Assembly: GCF_001449115.1 (NCBI RefSeq)
Contig: NZ_LAIJ01000009.1
Span: 124,001 to 188,000 of the forward strand
Direction of reading: 5' to 3'
DNA length: 64,000 nt
From: Occallatibacter gabretensis
Lineage (GTDB): Bacteria > Acidobacteriota > Terriglobia > Terriglobales > Acidobacteriaceae
The position numbers were made by a program, and so were the translations under genes. The first letter of the stretch is position 1. Each line of letters begins with the position of its first letter. The notes under the pieces were generated by a model, which was given only the letters and a program-made list of their open reading frames with translations, was not told the DNA's origin and ran no database searches. Shown in pieces: positions 24,651 to 33,000 of this stretch.

Positions 24651-25400
24651 CTACAAGTTCCGTGCATGAAACGGACAGTGGCCGGTTTCAGGTGAGTTAT
24701 CGTCCGGCAATGCGTACTGCTTCCACTCGCGATTCGTTGCTTGACCATAGAAGCCAATGTCTGGGTGGACGGGTATTTCATCGTAGGCGAGCATGCGTTT
24801 GTGAATCCGCTGGCGGACTTCAGCTGCGATGGGGGCTGAGGTCGATGGATCGATAAACAGAATGCGCGGCTGAAAGATGATCACGATTCCGGGGCCAAGA
24901 TTTCTGCTGCGCCGCTGAGTGTAAGTTGGCGATGTGCCGACGGCGAACATCTCGCAGCCTTCAAACGAAAATTCCCAAAGAGGGTCATCGGGGCTTCGAC
25001 TGATGGCAGGCTGAGAATCGTGCTGGTGGAGAAACTGTAATGTTTGCCAGAAACGATCCACGAATGCGGAATGGCTGGTGAGGCTCTGGTCCGGCTGAAA
25101 GAATGCGACGAGGCTGCAGCGCGCGTACTCTGGCACCGCGAGCAAATGAACGAACTGGCGCATGCTTGTGACCATGTTGATGAGTGCGTCTTGCGGGATG
25201 AGGGTATAGATCATTTCTCCGCGTAACTCAGCGGTCTGACCAAAGAAACATGGATAGTTTGCAGCGTTGAGCTTTGCCTTGTAATGTTCATAGGCTCTGA
25301 GCTTCCAGTCTTCTTTGGAAGATGCGCCCAGGACTGCCTGATCAAGGACGCGGCTGGTCCACTCGGAAACTTTTGTGTCTGATACTGCTGCGCTAATCAT
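24651..25400 (-). CDS. YqcI/YcgG family protein (GntA-like heme N-hydroxylase family)
   Basis: A 249-residue protein that matches the YqcI/YcgG family: KLNAANYPCFFGQTAELRGE near the N-terminus, LWEFSFEGCEMFAVGTSP in the middle, ARRSRNLGPG-type and FQPR elements, and the C-terminal CPFH motif (GHCPFHARNL). One characterised member, GntA, is a heme-dependent N-hydroxylase of guanitoxin biosynthesis; that role cannot be transferred here without other guanitoxin genes, which are absent. The start overlaps the stop codon of the upstream sterol-desaturase-like gene (ATGA), so the two are translationally coupled and probably act on one pathway. Confidence 0.8.
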   Translation of the reverse strand: MISAAVSDTKVSEWTSRVLDQAVLGASSKEDWKLRAYEHYKAKLNAANYPCFFGQTAELRGEMIYTLIPQDALINMVTSMRQFVHLLAVPEYARCSLVAFFQPDQSLTSHSAFVDRFWQTLQFLHQHDSQPAISRSPDDPLWEFSFEGCEMFAVGTSPTYTQRRSRNLGPGIVIIFQPRILFIDPSTSAPIAAEVRQRIHKRMLAYDEIPVHPDIGFYGQATNREWKQYALPDDNSPETGHCPFHARNL

Positions 25401-26371
25401 GATGCCACCTTGGCAGTGTGAGTTTTCTTTGCACGACGAGCTAAGCGAACCATGCGACGAAAGCCTGCTGCCTGTTGCGCAGCCCATGAGCCGGTGACCA
25501 TGGCAGGCTCTGCACCCGCGTCGCCGGTTTCGATGGTGCTGTCATTGAATTTTGCGGTTCCAAATATCTGGTCCCACCATGAGAGTGCTGTGCCGAAGTT
25601 GCAACTGCGGCGGCCAGCTGCTTTGAGGGCGTGATGCGTGCGATGGAACCGGGGCGAGATGAAGATGTGATCGCCGAGCCAACCGTAGCTGATGCGAGTA
25701 TTGGAATGCGCCATGCTTGCGATCAGACGCAGACCGAGGATGAGAAACGGAAACTGGAAGGACGGAATTCCGATGGCAAGGCCCACGGCGATGAGCCAGA
25801 GGTAGGTAATGGTGTCCTCAAGGATATGAGAGCGCTCATCGGACCAGAAGGTGAGTTGATCTTCCGCATGATGCACGGAGTGGATGCCATACCACCATCC
25901 ATATCTGTGCGATAGCCGATGCTTCCAGTAGTCTGCGCAATCGAGGATTGCGAAGTTTGCGAAGAAGACCAGGGCAGGCAGGGATGCAAGCCCTGGAATC
26001 AGTGTGGTGAGGGATGGCTGGGTGATTGCATGTGCGAAGAGAAATCCATCGAGCTGCTGGCTGAGCCAACTGAACTCGAAATATGCGACGAGCGGAAACA
26101 GAACGATGCGGACGACAAATGCGTAGGTAACATCGGCCGCAACGGGATTGCGTTCGGACCAACTTGTGAGCGGCCACAGATGCTCGATGGGTGTGCAGAT
26201 GAGGATGCTGATGCAGAGTTCAAGAACTCCGCAGCCTGCGAAAAACAGCCACAACGCGAACGTATGGCTCTGCTGTTCCAGTCCGGATGTTGCGAGAAGT
26301 GACTGGATGAAATTGATGGCGCTGTCGATAATGACTGCACCCGACGGGCCGGCCTGAGATGCCAAACACAT
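25397..26371 (-). CDS. Sterol desaturase / fatty acid hydroxylase family membrane enzyme
   Basis: A 324-residue protein with about six hydrophobic segments and the three His clusters of the family that bind a non-heme di-iron centre: HRLSH, HSVHHAED and HRTHHA. Members hydroxylate or desaturate lipids, sterols or carotenoids in the membrane; the substrate here is unknown. The ATG at 26371 has GGAGGGG close upstream. It is the first gene of a two-gene operon with the YqcI/YcgG-like protein, which pairs a di-iron and a putative heme oxygenase. Confidence 0.85.
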   Translation of the reverse strand: MCLASQAGPSGAVIIDSAINFIQSLLATSGLEQQSHTFALWLFFAGCGVLELCISILICTPIEHLWPLTSWSERNPVAADVTYAFVVRIVLFPLVAYFEFSWLSQQLDGFLFAHAITQPSLTTLIPGLASLPALVFFANFAILDCADYWKHRLSHRYGWWYGIHSVHHAEDQLTFWSDERSHILEDTITYLWLIAVGLAIGIPSFQFPFLILGLRLIASMAHSNTRISYGWLGDHIFISPRFHRTHHALKAAGRRSCNFGTALSWWDQIFGTAKFNDSTIETGDAGAEPAMVTGSWAAQQAAGFRRMVRLARRAKKTHTAKVAS

Positions 26372-26580
26372 ATGCCCCTCCGCGTTCCTGGCTTCCTTGT
26401 TCTTAAAAGAGACGAAGACGAGAAACCAGATGTTTGCAGGAAAGGGTGAATTTTATGCAGGGAAACAACGTATTTTTATCAGATCGATATGAAGGAAGGA
26501 ATTTGAGATCTATCCATGAAAGTGTGCGGCGTGAGAAAGGTTGTTTAGACGTGCATTGGTTTGAAGCGGGAGCCTGACGC

Positions 26581-26617
26581 TAGCCTGTTCCCTGCGTAAA
26601 GTGCAGAATTCACTGCA
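26581..26617. promoter_or_regulatory. Three-half-site CTGC/GCAG array upstream of the LytS-type kinase gene
   Basis: The segment TAGCCTGTTCCCTGC begins an array with CTGC (26592-26595), GCAG (26603-26606) and CTGC (26613-26616), one helical turn apart. A closely similar segment with the same order lies at 28719-28755 upstream of the TonB-dependent receptor. The array is 135 bp before the kinase start. Confidence 0.5.
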
Positions 26618-26751
26618 TAGTTCTTTGGCGGAATGCGATACGTGCTGCATTCTGGATAGAATTGAGATGAAGCGGCGCATTGGCTGGCGTGGCTCGCCTC
26701 AAATCTCTTCCATGTGCTGATTGTGCGCCGTCAGCAGGAAACGGAGGCACA

Positions 26752-27885
26752 ATGCAAAGTCAAGAGACAGCAACTTCAATCGAGAGCATTCCGCGTTCGC
26801 AAACCAGGGGGATGGCAACGTCTGCAGGACGCGCAAGAACGGCACTCAGCGCGTTTGCGGTGATCTGGTGTGCGGCTGGAGCGCTGACTCTGATTACTGC
26901 GTATGAATGCAGCTCAATCTTTCATCCGTCTTCCCTTTACTATGCGGTGGTGCTCTGGGGTTGGTGGGGCTTTGTAGCCTGCGCCCTGTGGAAGATCGGC
27001 GAGCACAAACCGTTTCTTTCCGGATTTTCTGCGCGATCCATCCTGCTGCATGCGGGTGCTGCAGCCGTACTCGGCTATGCTCATCTGGTCGGCTTATGGA
27101 GCCTTGGGTTTATGGGACTGGGCTGGTACGCAGGCTTCGATAAATGGAAGGCCTTTCATGCGCTGCTCTGCATCAACCGCTTTGGGATTGAAGTGCTTGT
27201 GTATGGCTTCGTCTTCGGATTGATTGGCATTGTGCAATATCAGCTTCACGCGCAACGGGAACGAATCCGCTCCCTGGAGCTTGAGCGGCAACTCTCCGCT
27301 GCGCAACTGCGGGCTTTGCAGATGCAATTGGAGCCGCACTTCCTTTTCAACACTTTGAATGCAATTACTACGCTTGTGGAACTGGGCCGGCAAGAGGAAG
27401 CGGTGGAGATGCTGGCTCACCTCAACACGATTCTCAAGAGTACGCTGAAACGCACGACGCCGGAAAAGGTTCCGCTGTGGCAGGAGATGGAAATTGTTGA
27501 AAACTATCTTGCCATTGAGCAGGTGCGTTTTGCGGACCGCCTGCGCATTGAGATCAAGGTTGAGCCGAGCGCGCTCGATAGTCTGGTTCCCTGCTTTTTG
27601 CTTCAGCCTATTGTGGAGAATGCCATTCGCCACGGCATTGCGCATTGCGAAAGCGACGGCATTGTTGAAGCTTCCGCGCGCCGCGATGGAAACCTGTTGC
27701 GCCTGGAAGTGCGCAACAATGGTTTGCGCGGAGGTACGCCGTCCAGACCCGGTAATGGCATTGGTCTGAAAAACACGCGTGAGCGGTTGATACATTTTTA
27801 TCGCGATGCGTTTGATATGCAGGCTGCTCCGCTTGATGCCGGCGGCTTTCAGGTTGCGATTGCTATTCCTTATGAGCGACGCTGA
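26752..27885 (+). CDS. LytS-type sensor histidine kinase
   Basis: A 377-residue protein. The start at 26752 follows GGAGG closely. Four or more hydrophobic segments span about residues 30-180, followed by a coiled coil and the His-kinase domain of the LytS/YehU type: LEPHFLFNTLNAITT (phospho-acceptor His), then ENAIRHGI (N box) and GNGIGLKNTRERL (G box). Such kinases pair with LytTR regulators, and the next gene, one base after the stop codon, is one. The signal is unknown. Confidence 0.9.
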   Translation: MQSQETATSIESIPRSQTRGMATSAGRARTALSAFAVIWCAAGALTLITAYECSSIFHPSSLYYAVVLWGWWGFVACALWKIGEHKPFLSGFSARSILLHAGAAAVLGYAHLVGLWSLGFMGLGWYAGFDKWKAFHALLCINRFGIEVLVYGFVFGLIGIVQYQLHAQRERIRSLELERQLSAAQLRALQMQLEPHFLFNTLNAITTLVELGRQEEAVEMLAHLNTILKSTLKRTTPEKVPLWQEMEIVENYLAIEQVRFADRLRIEIKVEPSALDSLVPCFLLQPIVENAIRHGIAHCESDGIVEASARRDGNLLRLEVRNNGLRGGTPSRPGNGIGLKNTRERLIHFYRDAFDMQAAPLDAGGFQVAIAIPYERR

Positions 27886-28659
27886 ATGAAACTTAAAACG
27901 ATAGTTGCCGATGACGAGCCGCTGGCCCGCGAGCGGCTGCGGTTTCTACTTTCCGCGGATGAGGATTTTGCGATTGCCGCCGAGTGCCGCACTGGGAAAC
28001 AGGTTGTGGACGCGCTGAAGGCAGAGCGATTCGATGTGCTCTTTCTCGATATCCAGATGCCAGGCGGCGGCGGATTCGAGATCATCGAGCAAGTGGGTGC
28101 AGCAAACATGCCTGTCACAGTTTTTGTGACCGCACACAACCACTATGCCGTGCAGGCCTTCGAGGTCCATGCTCTTGATTACCTCACCAAGCCGGTAGAG
28201 CCGGAGCGGCTGAAAGCTACACTGGTGCGCGTGAAAGAACGCATGGCATTTGAAGCGGCGCGGTTGACGCAGGAGCAGATGCAGTTGGCGCTTCGAGCTC
28301 TTCGCGATGAAAACGAAGAACGTCGCGAATATCCAACACGGCTCGTTGTACCCAATGGCACGCGCGATGCTTTTGTGAACATAGATGAGATTGAATGGGT
28401 TGAAGCGGCAGACTACTATGCCTGCCTGCATGTTGGCGCGCGAAGCCTCATGCTGCGTGAGACTATCAAGCAGTTAGCCGAGACTCTCGATCCCAGAAAG
28501 TTTGTGCGTGTGCACCGCTCCGCCATTGTGAACATTGCGCATGTGCGCGAGATTTTGCGCGAAGGACGGAATGAAGGCTGGGTCTTTCTCTCGAACGGTC
28601 AGCGCGTGAAGATGAGCAAGGCTGGCTGGCAAAATCTGCTGAGCGTCAGCCGCTCCTGA
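27886..28659 (+). CDS. LytTR-family response regulator
   Basis: A 257-residue protein. The receiver domain (about 1-125) has DDEPLARERL, the phospho-acceptor Asp in VLFLDIQMPG and Lys in YLTKPVEPERL. The C-terminal LytTR DNA-binding domain (about 150-255) has IDEIEWVEAADYYACLH, TIKQLAETLDPRKFVRVHRS and NGQRVKMSK. It abuts the kinase gene and should be its partner. Likely targets are promoters with the CTGC/GCAG array at 26581 and 28719 (an inference), that is, its own operon and the receptor gene downstream. Confidence 0.92.
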   Translation: MKLKTIVADDEPLARERLRFLLSADEDFAIAAECRTGKQVVDALKAERFDVLFLDIQMPGGGGFEIIEQVGAANMPVTVFVTAHNHYAVQAFEVHALDYLTKPVEPERLKATLVRVKERMAFEAARLTQEQMQLALRALRDENEERREYPTRLVVPNGTRDAFVNIDEIEWVEAADYYACLHVGARSLMLRETIKQLAETLDPRKFVRVHRSAIVNIAHVREILREGRNEGWVFLSNGQRVKMSKAGWQNLLSVSRS

Positions 28660-28718
28660 TCCGGCCTCATTTCCATTTACGAGCTTTGCGCGGCATTTTA
28701 TCCTTTGCCGCACGCGCA

Positions 28719-28755
28719 TAGCTTGCTCCCTGCATGAATGCAGGGCTCCACTGCA
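28719..28755. promoter_or_regulatory. CTGC/GCAG array upstream of the TonB-dependent receptor gene
   Basis: CCCTGCAT-ga-ATGCAGGG (28728-28745) is a perfect 8 bp inverted repeat. With CTGC at 28751-28754 it forms the same three-half-site layout as at 26581-26617; both segments begin TAGC-TTG/CTG-T/C-TCCCTGC. It lies 58 bp before the receptor start codon. Confidence 0.55.
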
Positions 28756-28813
28756 ATCCGCTCGTTTTCCCTGTTCACTTCCGCGAGTGTGATGCATGGG
28801 AGGTTGCTATTCC

Positions 28814-31579
28814 ATGAGCAGCGAGTTACGGAAACGATGCCGGATCGACTTAAAACTACTATTTTTGTTTTCCGCATTGTTGCTCGCGCCACCTGTATAC
28901 GCGCAACCGACGTGCGTTGAGGGATTGCGTGTCGAAGGTATTGTTACTGACCCAAGCGGAGCAGCCATTTCTAGCGCTCAAGTGCGATCCGCTGACAATC
29001 AGCAAGTCGGCACGGATACAAATGGTCATTTCGTTTTTACGTGCGTTCCTGCAAGCTCCGCTGTGTTCACCGTGCAGGCGGATGGGTTTGCGACGGCTAC
29101 TGCACGTGCGAGCGCAGCTTCGGGAGGAATCGCAGATCTCACTGTGCAACTGACCATTGCTGACGTGCAGGCAAGCGTGCAGGTTACAGCTGACGTGGAT
29201 ACCATGGACCCGGAGCGCGGCGCAGGCACAACTACGCTGTCAGCCACAGATGTGCAGCAACTTCCTGATGATCCGGATGATCTTCTCCAACAGCTTCAAC
29301 TGCTAGCGTCTACCGGCGGCGGAGCGGCGACATCCGCTACTGTTGTGGTGGATGGATTTCAGAACGGCAGCGCGATGCCACCGAAGAGCGCCATTGCGTC
29401 TATCCGCATCAATCCCGATCCGATATCGCCTGAATATCAGCGGCCCGGCATGGAAGGCGGCCGGATTGAAATCATTACAAAACCAGGCGCCGATAAATAT
29501 CACGGCGCTGTCTTCTTCACCGACAGCAACTCCATCTTTAACGCTACCGATCCGTTTTCCGTAACCGCAACCCCCGCGGGCAAGCGCCGCTATGGCTTTG
29601 AGTTTGGAGGGCCGATCCTCTCGCAAAAAAGCGGCTTTTCTCTGGCGCTTGAAAAGCGCGACATCAACGAGTTCAACGTGGTCAATGCAATCACACTCGA
29701 TGCAAACCAGAATCAGGTTGTGGAACAAGAGACCGTCGCAGCGCCGCAAGAGCGCTGGATTGGCTCAGCGCGTGCCGACTGGCAGCTGACAGAGAAGAAT
29801 GCTGCCGTGCTTTCATACTCCGGCGATGTGAACAGTCTCGGCAATCAGGGTATCGGCGGACTGGTGCTGCCCGAGGCAGGTTACTCGAACTACATTGCGG
29901 AGTATGACCTACGTTTTGCCGACACCTACACCGTTAGCGCCAACATGCTGCATGAGACGCACATTGGCTATACATGGAAGCGTACGCAGCAATCACCCAA
30001 CTCTACTGACCCTGCGCTGCAGGTGGAAGGTTACTTCAGCGGTGGCGGGGCCACCAGCCAGAACCTGAACAACCGCGAGCGTGATCTTGAGATCGATGAC
30101 GACATGATGATTACACGAGGCGCGCATTCACTTAAATTTGGCGCGCAGTCGCTGGGCTTCTTCATTCACGATTACGATCCTGACACTTTTAATGGGTCTT
30201 ATATCTTTGGCGGCGGTAGCGCGCCGGTGTTAGACCCTAACAACAATCCAACTGGCGCGACTACTACCATTACGCCGATTGAGCAGTACCGCCGCGCGCT
30301 ACTGAAGCTGCCCGGCGGCGCACCGACTACATATCAGGTGACTAACGGAACGCCGCTGGTTCCGTTCACGCAATGGCAGCTTGCTCTCTACGGACAGGAC
30401 AGTATCAAGTTACTGCCGCGACTTACTGTCACGGCGGGGCTTCGCTACGCTTTTCAGACGACGCCCGCCAGCTTTAACAACTTTGCACCGCGCTTCGGCC
30501 TGGCATGGTCACCGGACAAGAATTCCAATTGGACGATTCATTTCCGCGCCGGCATCTTTGAGATTCCGCTCACTACGACGTATGCGGCACAGGCTTATCG
30601 GCTCAACGGCACTCGCCAGCAGCAGGCTACGGTCTACTCGCCGAGTTACAACGACCCGCTTACGCCCGTCTCCGGATCGATTCAGGTTGGTACGATCTGG
30701 CAATTCGCCCCAAGCTCTGAAGAGATTCCTGTGAGCGAATATGCGATCGGCATCGAGCACGAGCTGCCACATCACTGGCATCCTGATTTCTGGTACACGG
30801 GCTACTCAGCCTGGGGTGATCCGCGATCCGTGAACGTGAATGCGCCTATGGTTGCCAGCATTACCGGGCCGCCGCCTGATCCTACGGCCGCGCTTCTGGC
30901 ACCGCGCCCTGGAGCGGCCAATCTCAATATCTTTGAGTATCAGAACTCCGCACATAACCGCGGCGGAATTATCTCCGTGGGAATCTCACAGAAAAGCTAC
31001 AAACACTGGACGCTGAATCTGGGCTGGTGGGCCGCTCACTTTCACACAGATGGCGATACGCCGCAATCCAGCTATAGCGATAAGGGCGAGTCTGCGCGCA
31101 CCGACTGGCAGTCAAGTGGCGCGCTTGTGGAGAGCGAGTTTCATCTTCCGTGGAAGATGAACTACGGCATCTGGGCTTATTGGCATTACGGAACGCCCTA
31201 TAACATCACCACCGGAACCGATGCCAATGGCGATGGCACTTTCAATGATCGTCCCTCTTATGCTTCGGCCCTGGGCAACGGAACTTATGCCACGCCCTTT
31301 GGTTTGATGACGGCCAACGCTGTAAATGGCGATGTGCCGCGCAACATTGGCACGATGCCTACCATTGTGCACACGTACTCCAACCTGAGCCGCGATTTCA
31401 AATTCAGCTCCGACAAGGACCGTCCGCGCACACTGACGCTGAATGCGCGCGCCGCGAACCTGCTCAATCACACCAATGTCACAGCCTTGAACACGGTGCT
31501 ATCGTCGGCGGCTGTTGGACAATCTGTTGCGGCTGAGGCTGCACGGCGCGTGGAGTTTGGAGCTCGCTTGTCGTTTTAA
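28814..31579 (+). CDS. Oar-like TonB-dependent receptor with carboxypeptidase-regulatory-like domain
   Basis: A 921-residue outer-membrane protein. The ATG at 28814 follows GGGAGG; a signal peptide (LLFLFSALLLAPPVYA) comes next. Residues about 38-120 form a carboxypeptidase-regulatory-like beta-sandwich (VEGIVTDPSGAAISSAQVR), followed by a plug-like region (DDLLQQLQLLAS, VVVDGFQNG, EIITKPGADKYHG) and a large barrel ending in ARRVEFGARLSF with the usual terminal Phe. Such receptors take up bulky substrates such as polysaccharides or peptides; the ligand is unknown. The adjacent LytS/LytTR pair and shared upstream array suggest that it is regulated by that system. Confidence 0.9.
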   Translation: MSSELRKRCRIDLKLLFLFSALLLAPPVYAQPTCVEGLRVEGIVTDPSGAAISSAQVRSADNQQVGTDTNGHFVFTCVPASSAVFTVQADGFATATARASAASGGIADLTVQLTIADVQASVQVTADVDTMDPERGAGTTTLSATDVQQLPDDPDDLLQQLQLLASTGGGAATSATVVVDGFQNGSAMPPKSAIASIRINPDPISPEYQRPGMEGGRIEIITKPGADKYHGAVFFTDSNSIFNATDPFSVTATPAGKRRYGFEFGGPILSQKSGFSLALEKRDINEFNVVNAITLDANQNQVVEQETVAAPQERWIGSARADWQLTEKNAAVLSYSGDVNSLGNQGIGGLVLPEAGYSNYIAEYDLRFADTYTVSANMLHETHIGYTWKRTQQSPNSTDPALQVEGYFSGGGATSQNLNNRERDLEIDDDMMITRGAHSLKFGAQSLGFFIHDYDPDTFNGSYIFGGGSAPVLDPNNNPTGATTTITPIEQYRRALLKLPGGAPTTYQVTNGTPLVPFTQWQLALYGQDSIKLLPRLTVTAGLRYAFQTTPASFNNFAPRFGLAWSPDKNSNWTIHFRAGIFEIPLTTTYAAQAYRLNGTRQQQATVYSPSYNDPLTPVSGSIQVGTIWQFAPSSEEIPVSEYAIGIEHELPHHWHPDFWYTGYSAWGDPRSVNVNAPMVASITGPPPDPTAALLAPRPGAANLNIFEYQNSAHNRGGIISVGISQKSYKHWTLNLGWWAAHFHTDGDTPQSSYSDKGESARTDWQSSGALVESEFHLPWKMNYGIWAYWHYGTPYNITTGTDANGDGTFNDRPSYASALGNGTYATPFGLMTANAVNGDVPRNIGTMPTIVHTYSNLSRDFKFSSDKDRPRTLTLNARAANLLNHTNVTALNTVLSSAAVGQSVAAEAARRVEFGARLSF

Positions 31580-31602
31580 GCCAAAACGGCACCGGCGCGA
31601 GG

Positions 31603-32283
31603 TTAGACCTCGGCCCACTCACGCAGCAGATTGTGATAAATGCCGGTCAGTTCGACGAGCGAGGGATGCTTCTCCATATCCATGCCGACCTTCTGAATGG
31701 CTACGTCGAGATTGAGCAGAAGAGTACGGTGTGCGTCATGGCGGATCATGCTCTGAAGCCAGAAGAAAGAAGAGACGCGGCTGCCGCGTGTGACGGGAAG
31801 GACGCGATGCAGGCTGGTGGATGGATAGAGCACCATGTGGCCCGCGGGCAACTTGATTGAGTGCGCGCCGTAGGTGTCATCAATGATGAGCTCGCCGCCG
31901 TCATACTCTTCAGGGCTGCTGAGAAATAACGTGACGGATAGGTCGGTCCTGATCTGCTCGCCGGTCATAGGGATGCGGCGGATGGAGTTATCCACGTGAT
32001 TGCCGAATGCGTGTCCACCGTCATAGCGATTGAAGAGAGGTGGAAAAATCTTTGCGGGAAGAGCCGCTGAGATGAAGAGAGGGTTGCGGTGCAGGGCCTG
32101 CACGATGCGCTGGCCAAGCGAGATGGCGACGGGGCTGGTGTCCGGCAGTTGCATATTGTCTTTTACGCGCGCGGACTGATAGCCGGCGGTGACTTTTCCA
32201 TCGACCCAATCGGTGCTATCGAGCTCGTTGCGAAACTGAACCACTTCTTCCTGGCTCAGCACTTCAGGAATCTGAATCAACAT
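31603..32283 (-). CDS. piuC: PKHD-type Fe(II)/2-oxoglutarate dioxygenase PiuC (YbiX)
   Basis: A 226-residue protein with the PiuC/YbiX features: an early [35 protein letters not shown] (first His and Asp of the iron site), the [20 protein letters not shown] strand, [20 protein letters not shown] and [12 protein letters not shown] (second His and 2-oxoglutarate Arg). In Proteobacteria piuC sits next to a siderophore-type receptor and a Sel1 protein, as here. It probably modifies or processes an iron-uptake substrate, but the reaction is unproved. It starts 19 bp after the Sel1 gene. Confidence 0.9.
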   Translation of the reverse strand: MLIQIPEVLSQEEVVQFRNELDSTDWVDGKVTAGYQSARVKDNMQLPDTSPVAISLGQRIVQALHRNPLFISAALPAKIFPPLFNRYDGGHAFGNHVDNSIRRIPMTGEQIRTDLSVTLFLSSPEEYDGGELIIDDTYGAHSIKLPAGHMVLYPSTSLHRVLPVTRGSRVSSFFWLQSMIRHDAHRTLLLNLDVAIQKVGMDMEKHPSLVELTGIYHNLLREWAEV

Positions 32284-32302
32284 TGTCCTACCTCAAACAA
32301 AA

Positions 32303-32995
32303 TTACGACTGCTGGCTCTCAGACAGGCTGAGCGCGAAGTCTTTGATTTCGCCGTGAGAGAACGTGGCGAGAAAGGCTTTCATTTTGGCCATGAACGCGG
32401 GCGTTGCTGTGCCGGGAATCTGGCGGAGCCAATGCAGCGCGCCGAGGAGGTCGCCCTCCTGAAGGAGGAAGCGCGCGTAGTTGAACTGGCCGCGGAAGTC
32501 TCCGCCGATTGCGGCCCGGCGATAGTGGTCGCGTGCGATTGCACGATCACGGTGGACTACCCAGCCATCTTCATAAAAGCCGCCGAGGATGTTCATGGAT
32601 TTCGCGTGACCGAGATCCGCTGCTTTACGAAACCAGTACAAGGCGGCCAGTTTGTCTTCGCGAATGCCGTCTTCCCCAAGCGTGAGCAGAGTGGCGAGGT
32701 TATACATGCCCCAGTCGAGACCACGCTCGGCGGCTTTACGAAACCATTGTTCGGCCATATAGGAGCTTCGTGCGACGCCCCATCCCTGATCGAAGCAGCG
32801 GCCCACCATGTTGACGGCCATGAGATTGCCGCCCTGTGCGGCACGCTCAAACCAGTGCAGCGCCGCTGCCGGATTGCGCTCGATAAGTTTGCCATCGAGT
32901 AGCATTTGCCCATAGAGAACCTGTGCCTGATGCACGCCGCGGAGAGCCGCGGCGCGCACCAGTTCCAAGGATTCTTCATTCTGTTGCTGCATCAT
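32303..32995 (-). CDS. Sel1-like tetratricopeptide repeat protein of the piu operon
   Basis: A 230-residue soluble protein of Sel1 repeats: ALRGVHQAQVLYGQMLLDG, ALHWFERAAQGGNLMAVNMV, AEQWFRKAAERG, ALYWFRKAADLGHAKSMNIL and the last ARDHYRRAAIGGDF. It lacks a signal peptide, so it should be cytoplasmic, perhaps a scaffold for the dioxygenase. The ATG at 32995 comes five bases after the receptor stop codon; an upstream in-frame start would run through the receptor gene. It lies between the receptor gene and piuC, as in known piu loci. Confidence 0.85.
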   Translation of the reverse strand: MMQQQNEESLELVRAAALRGVHQAQVLYGQMLLDGKLIERNPAAALHWFERAAQGGNLMAVNMVGRCFDQGWGVARSSYMAEQWFRKAAERGLDWGMYNLATLLTLGEDGIREDKLAALYWFRKAADLGHAKSMNILGGFYEDGWVVHRDRAIARDHYRRAAIGGDFRGQFNYARFLLQEGDLLGALHWLRQIPGTATPAFMAKMKAFLATFSHGEIKDFALSLSESQQS

Positions 32996-33000
32996 GCGGA

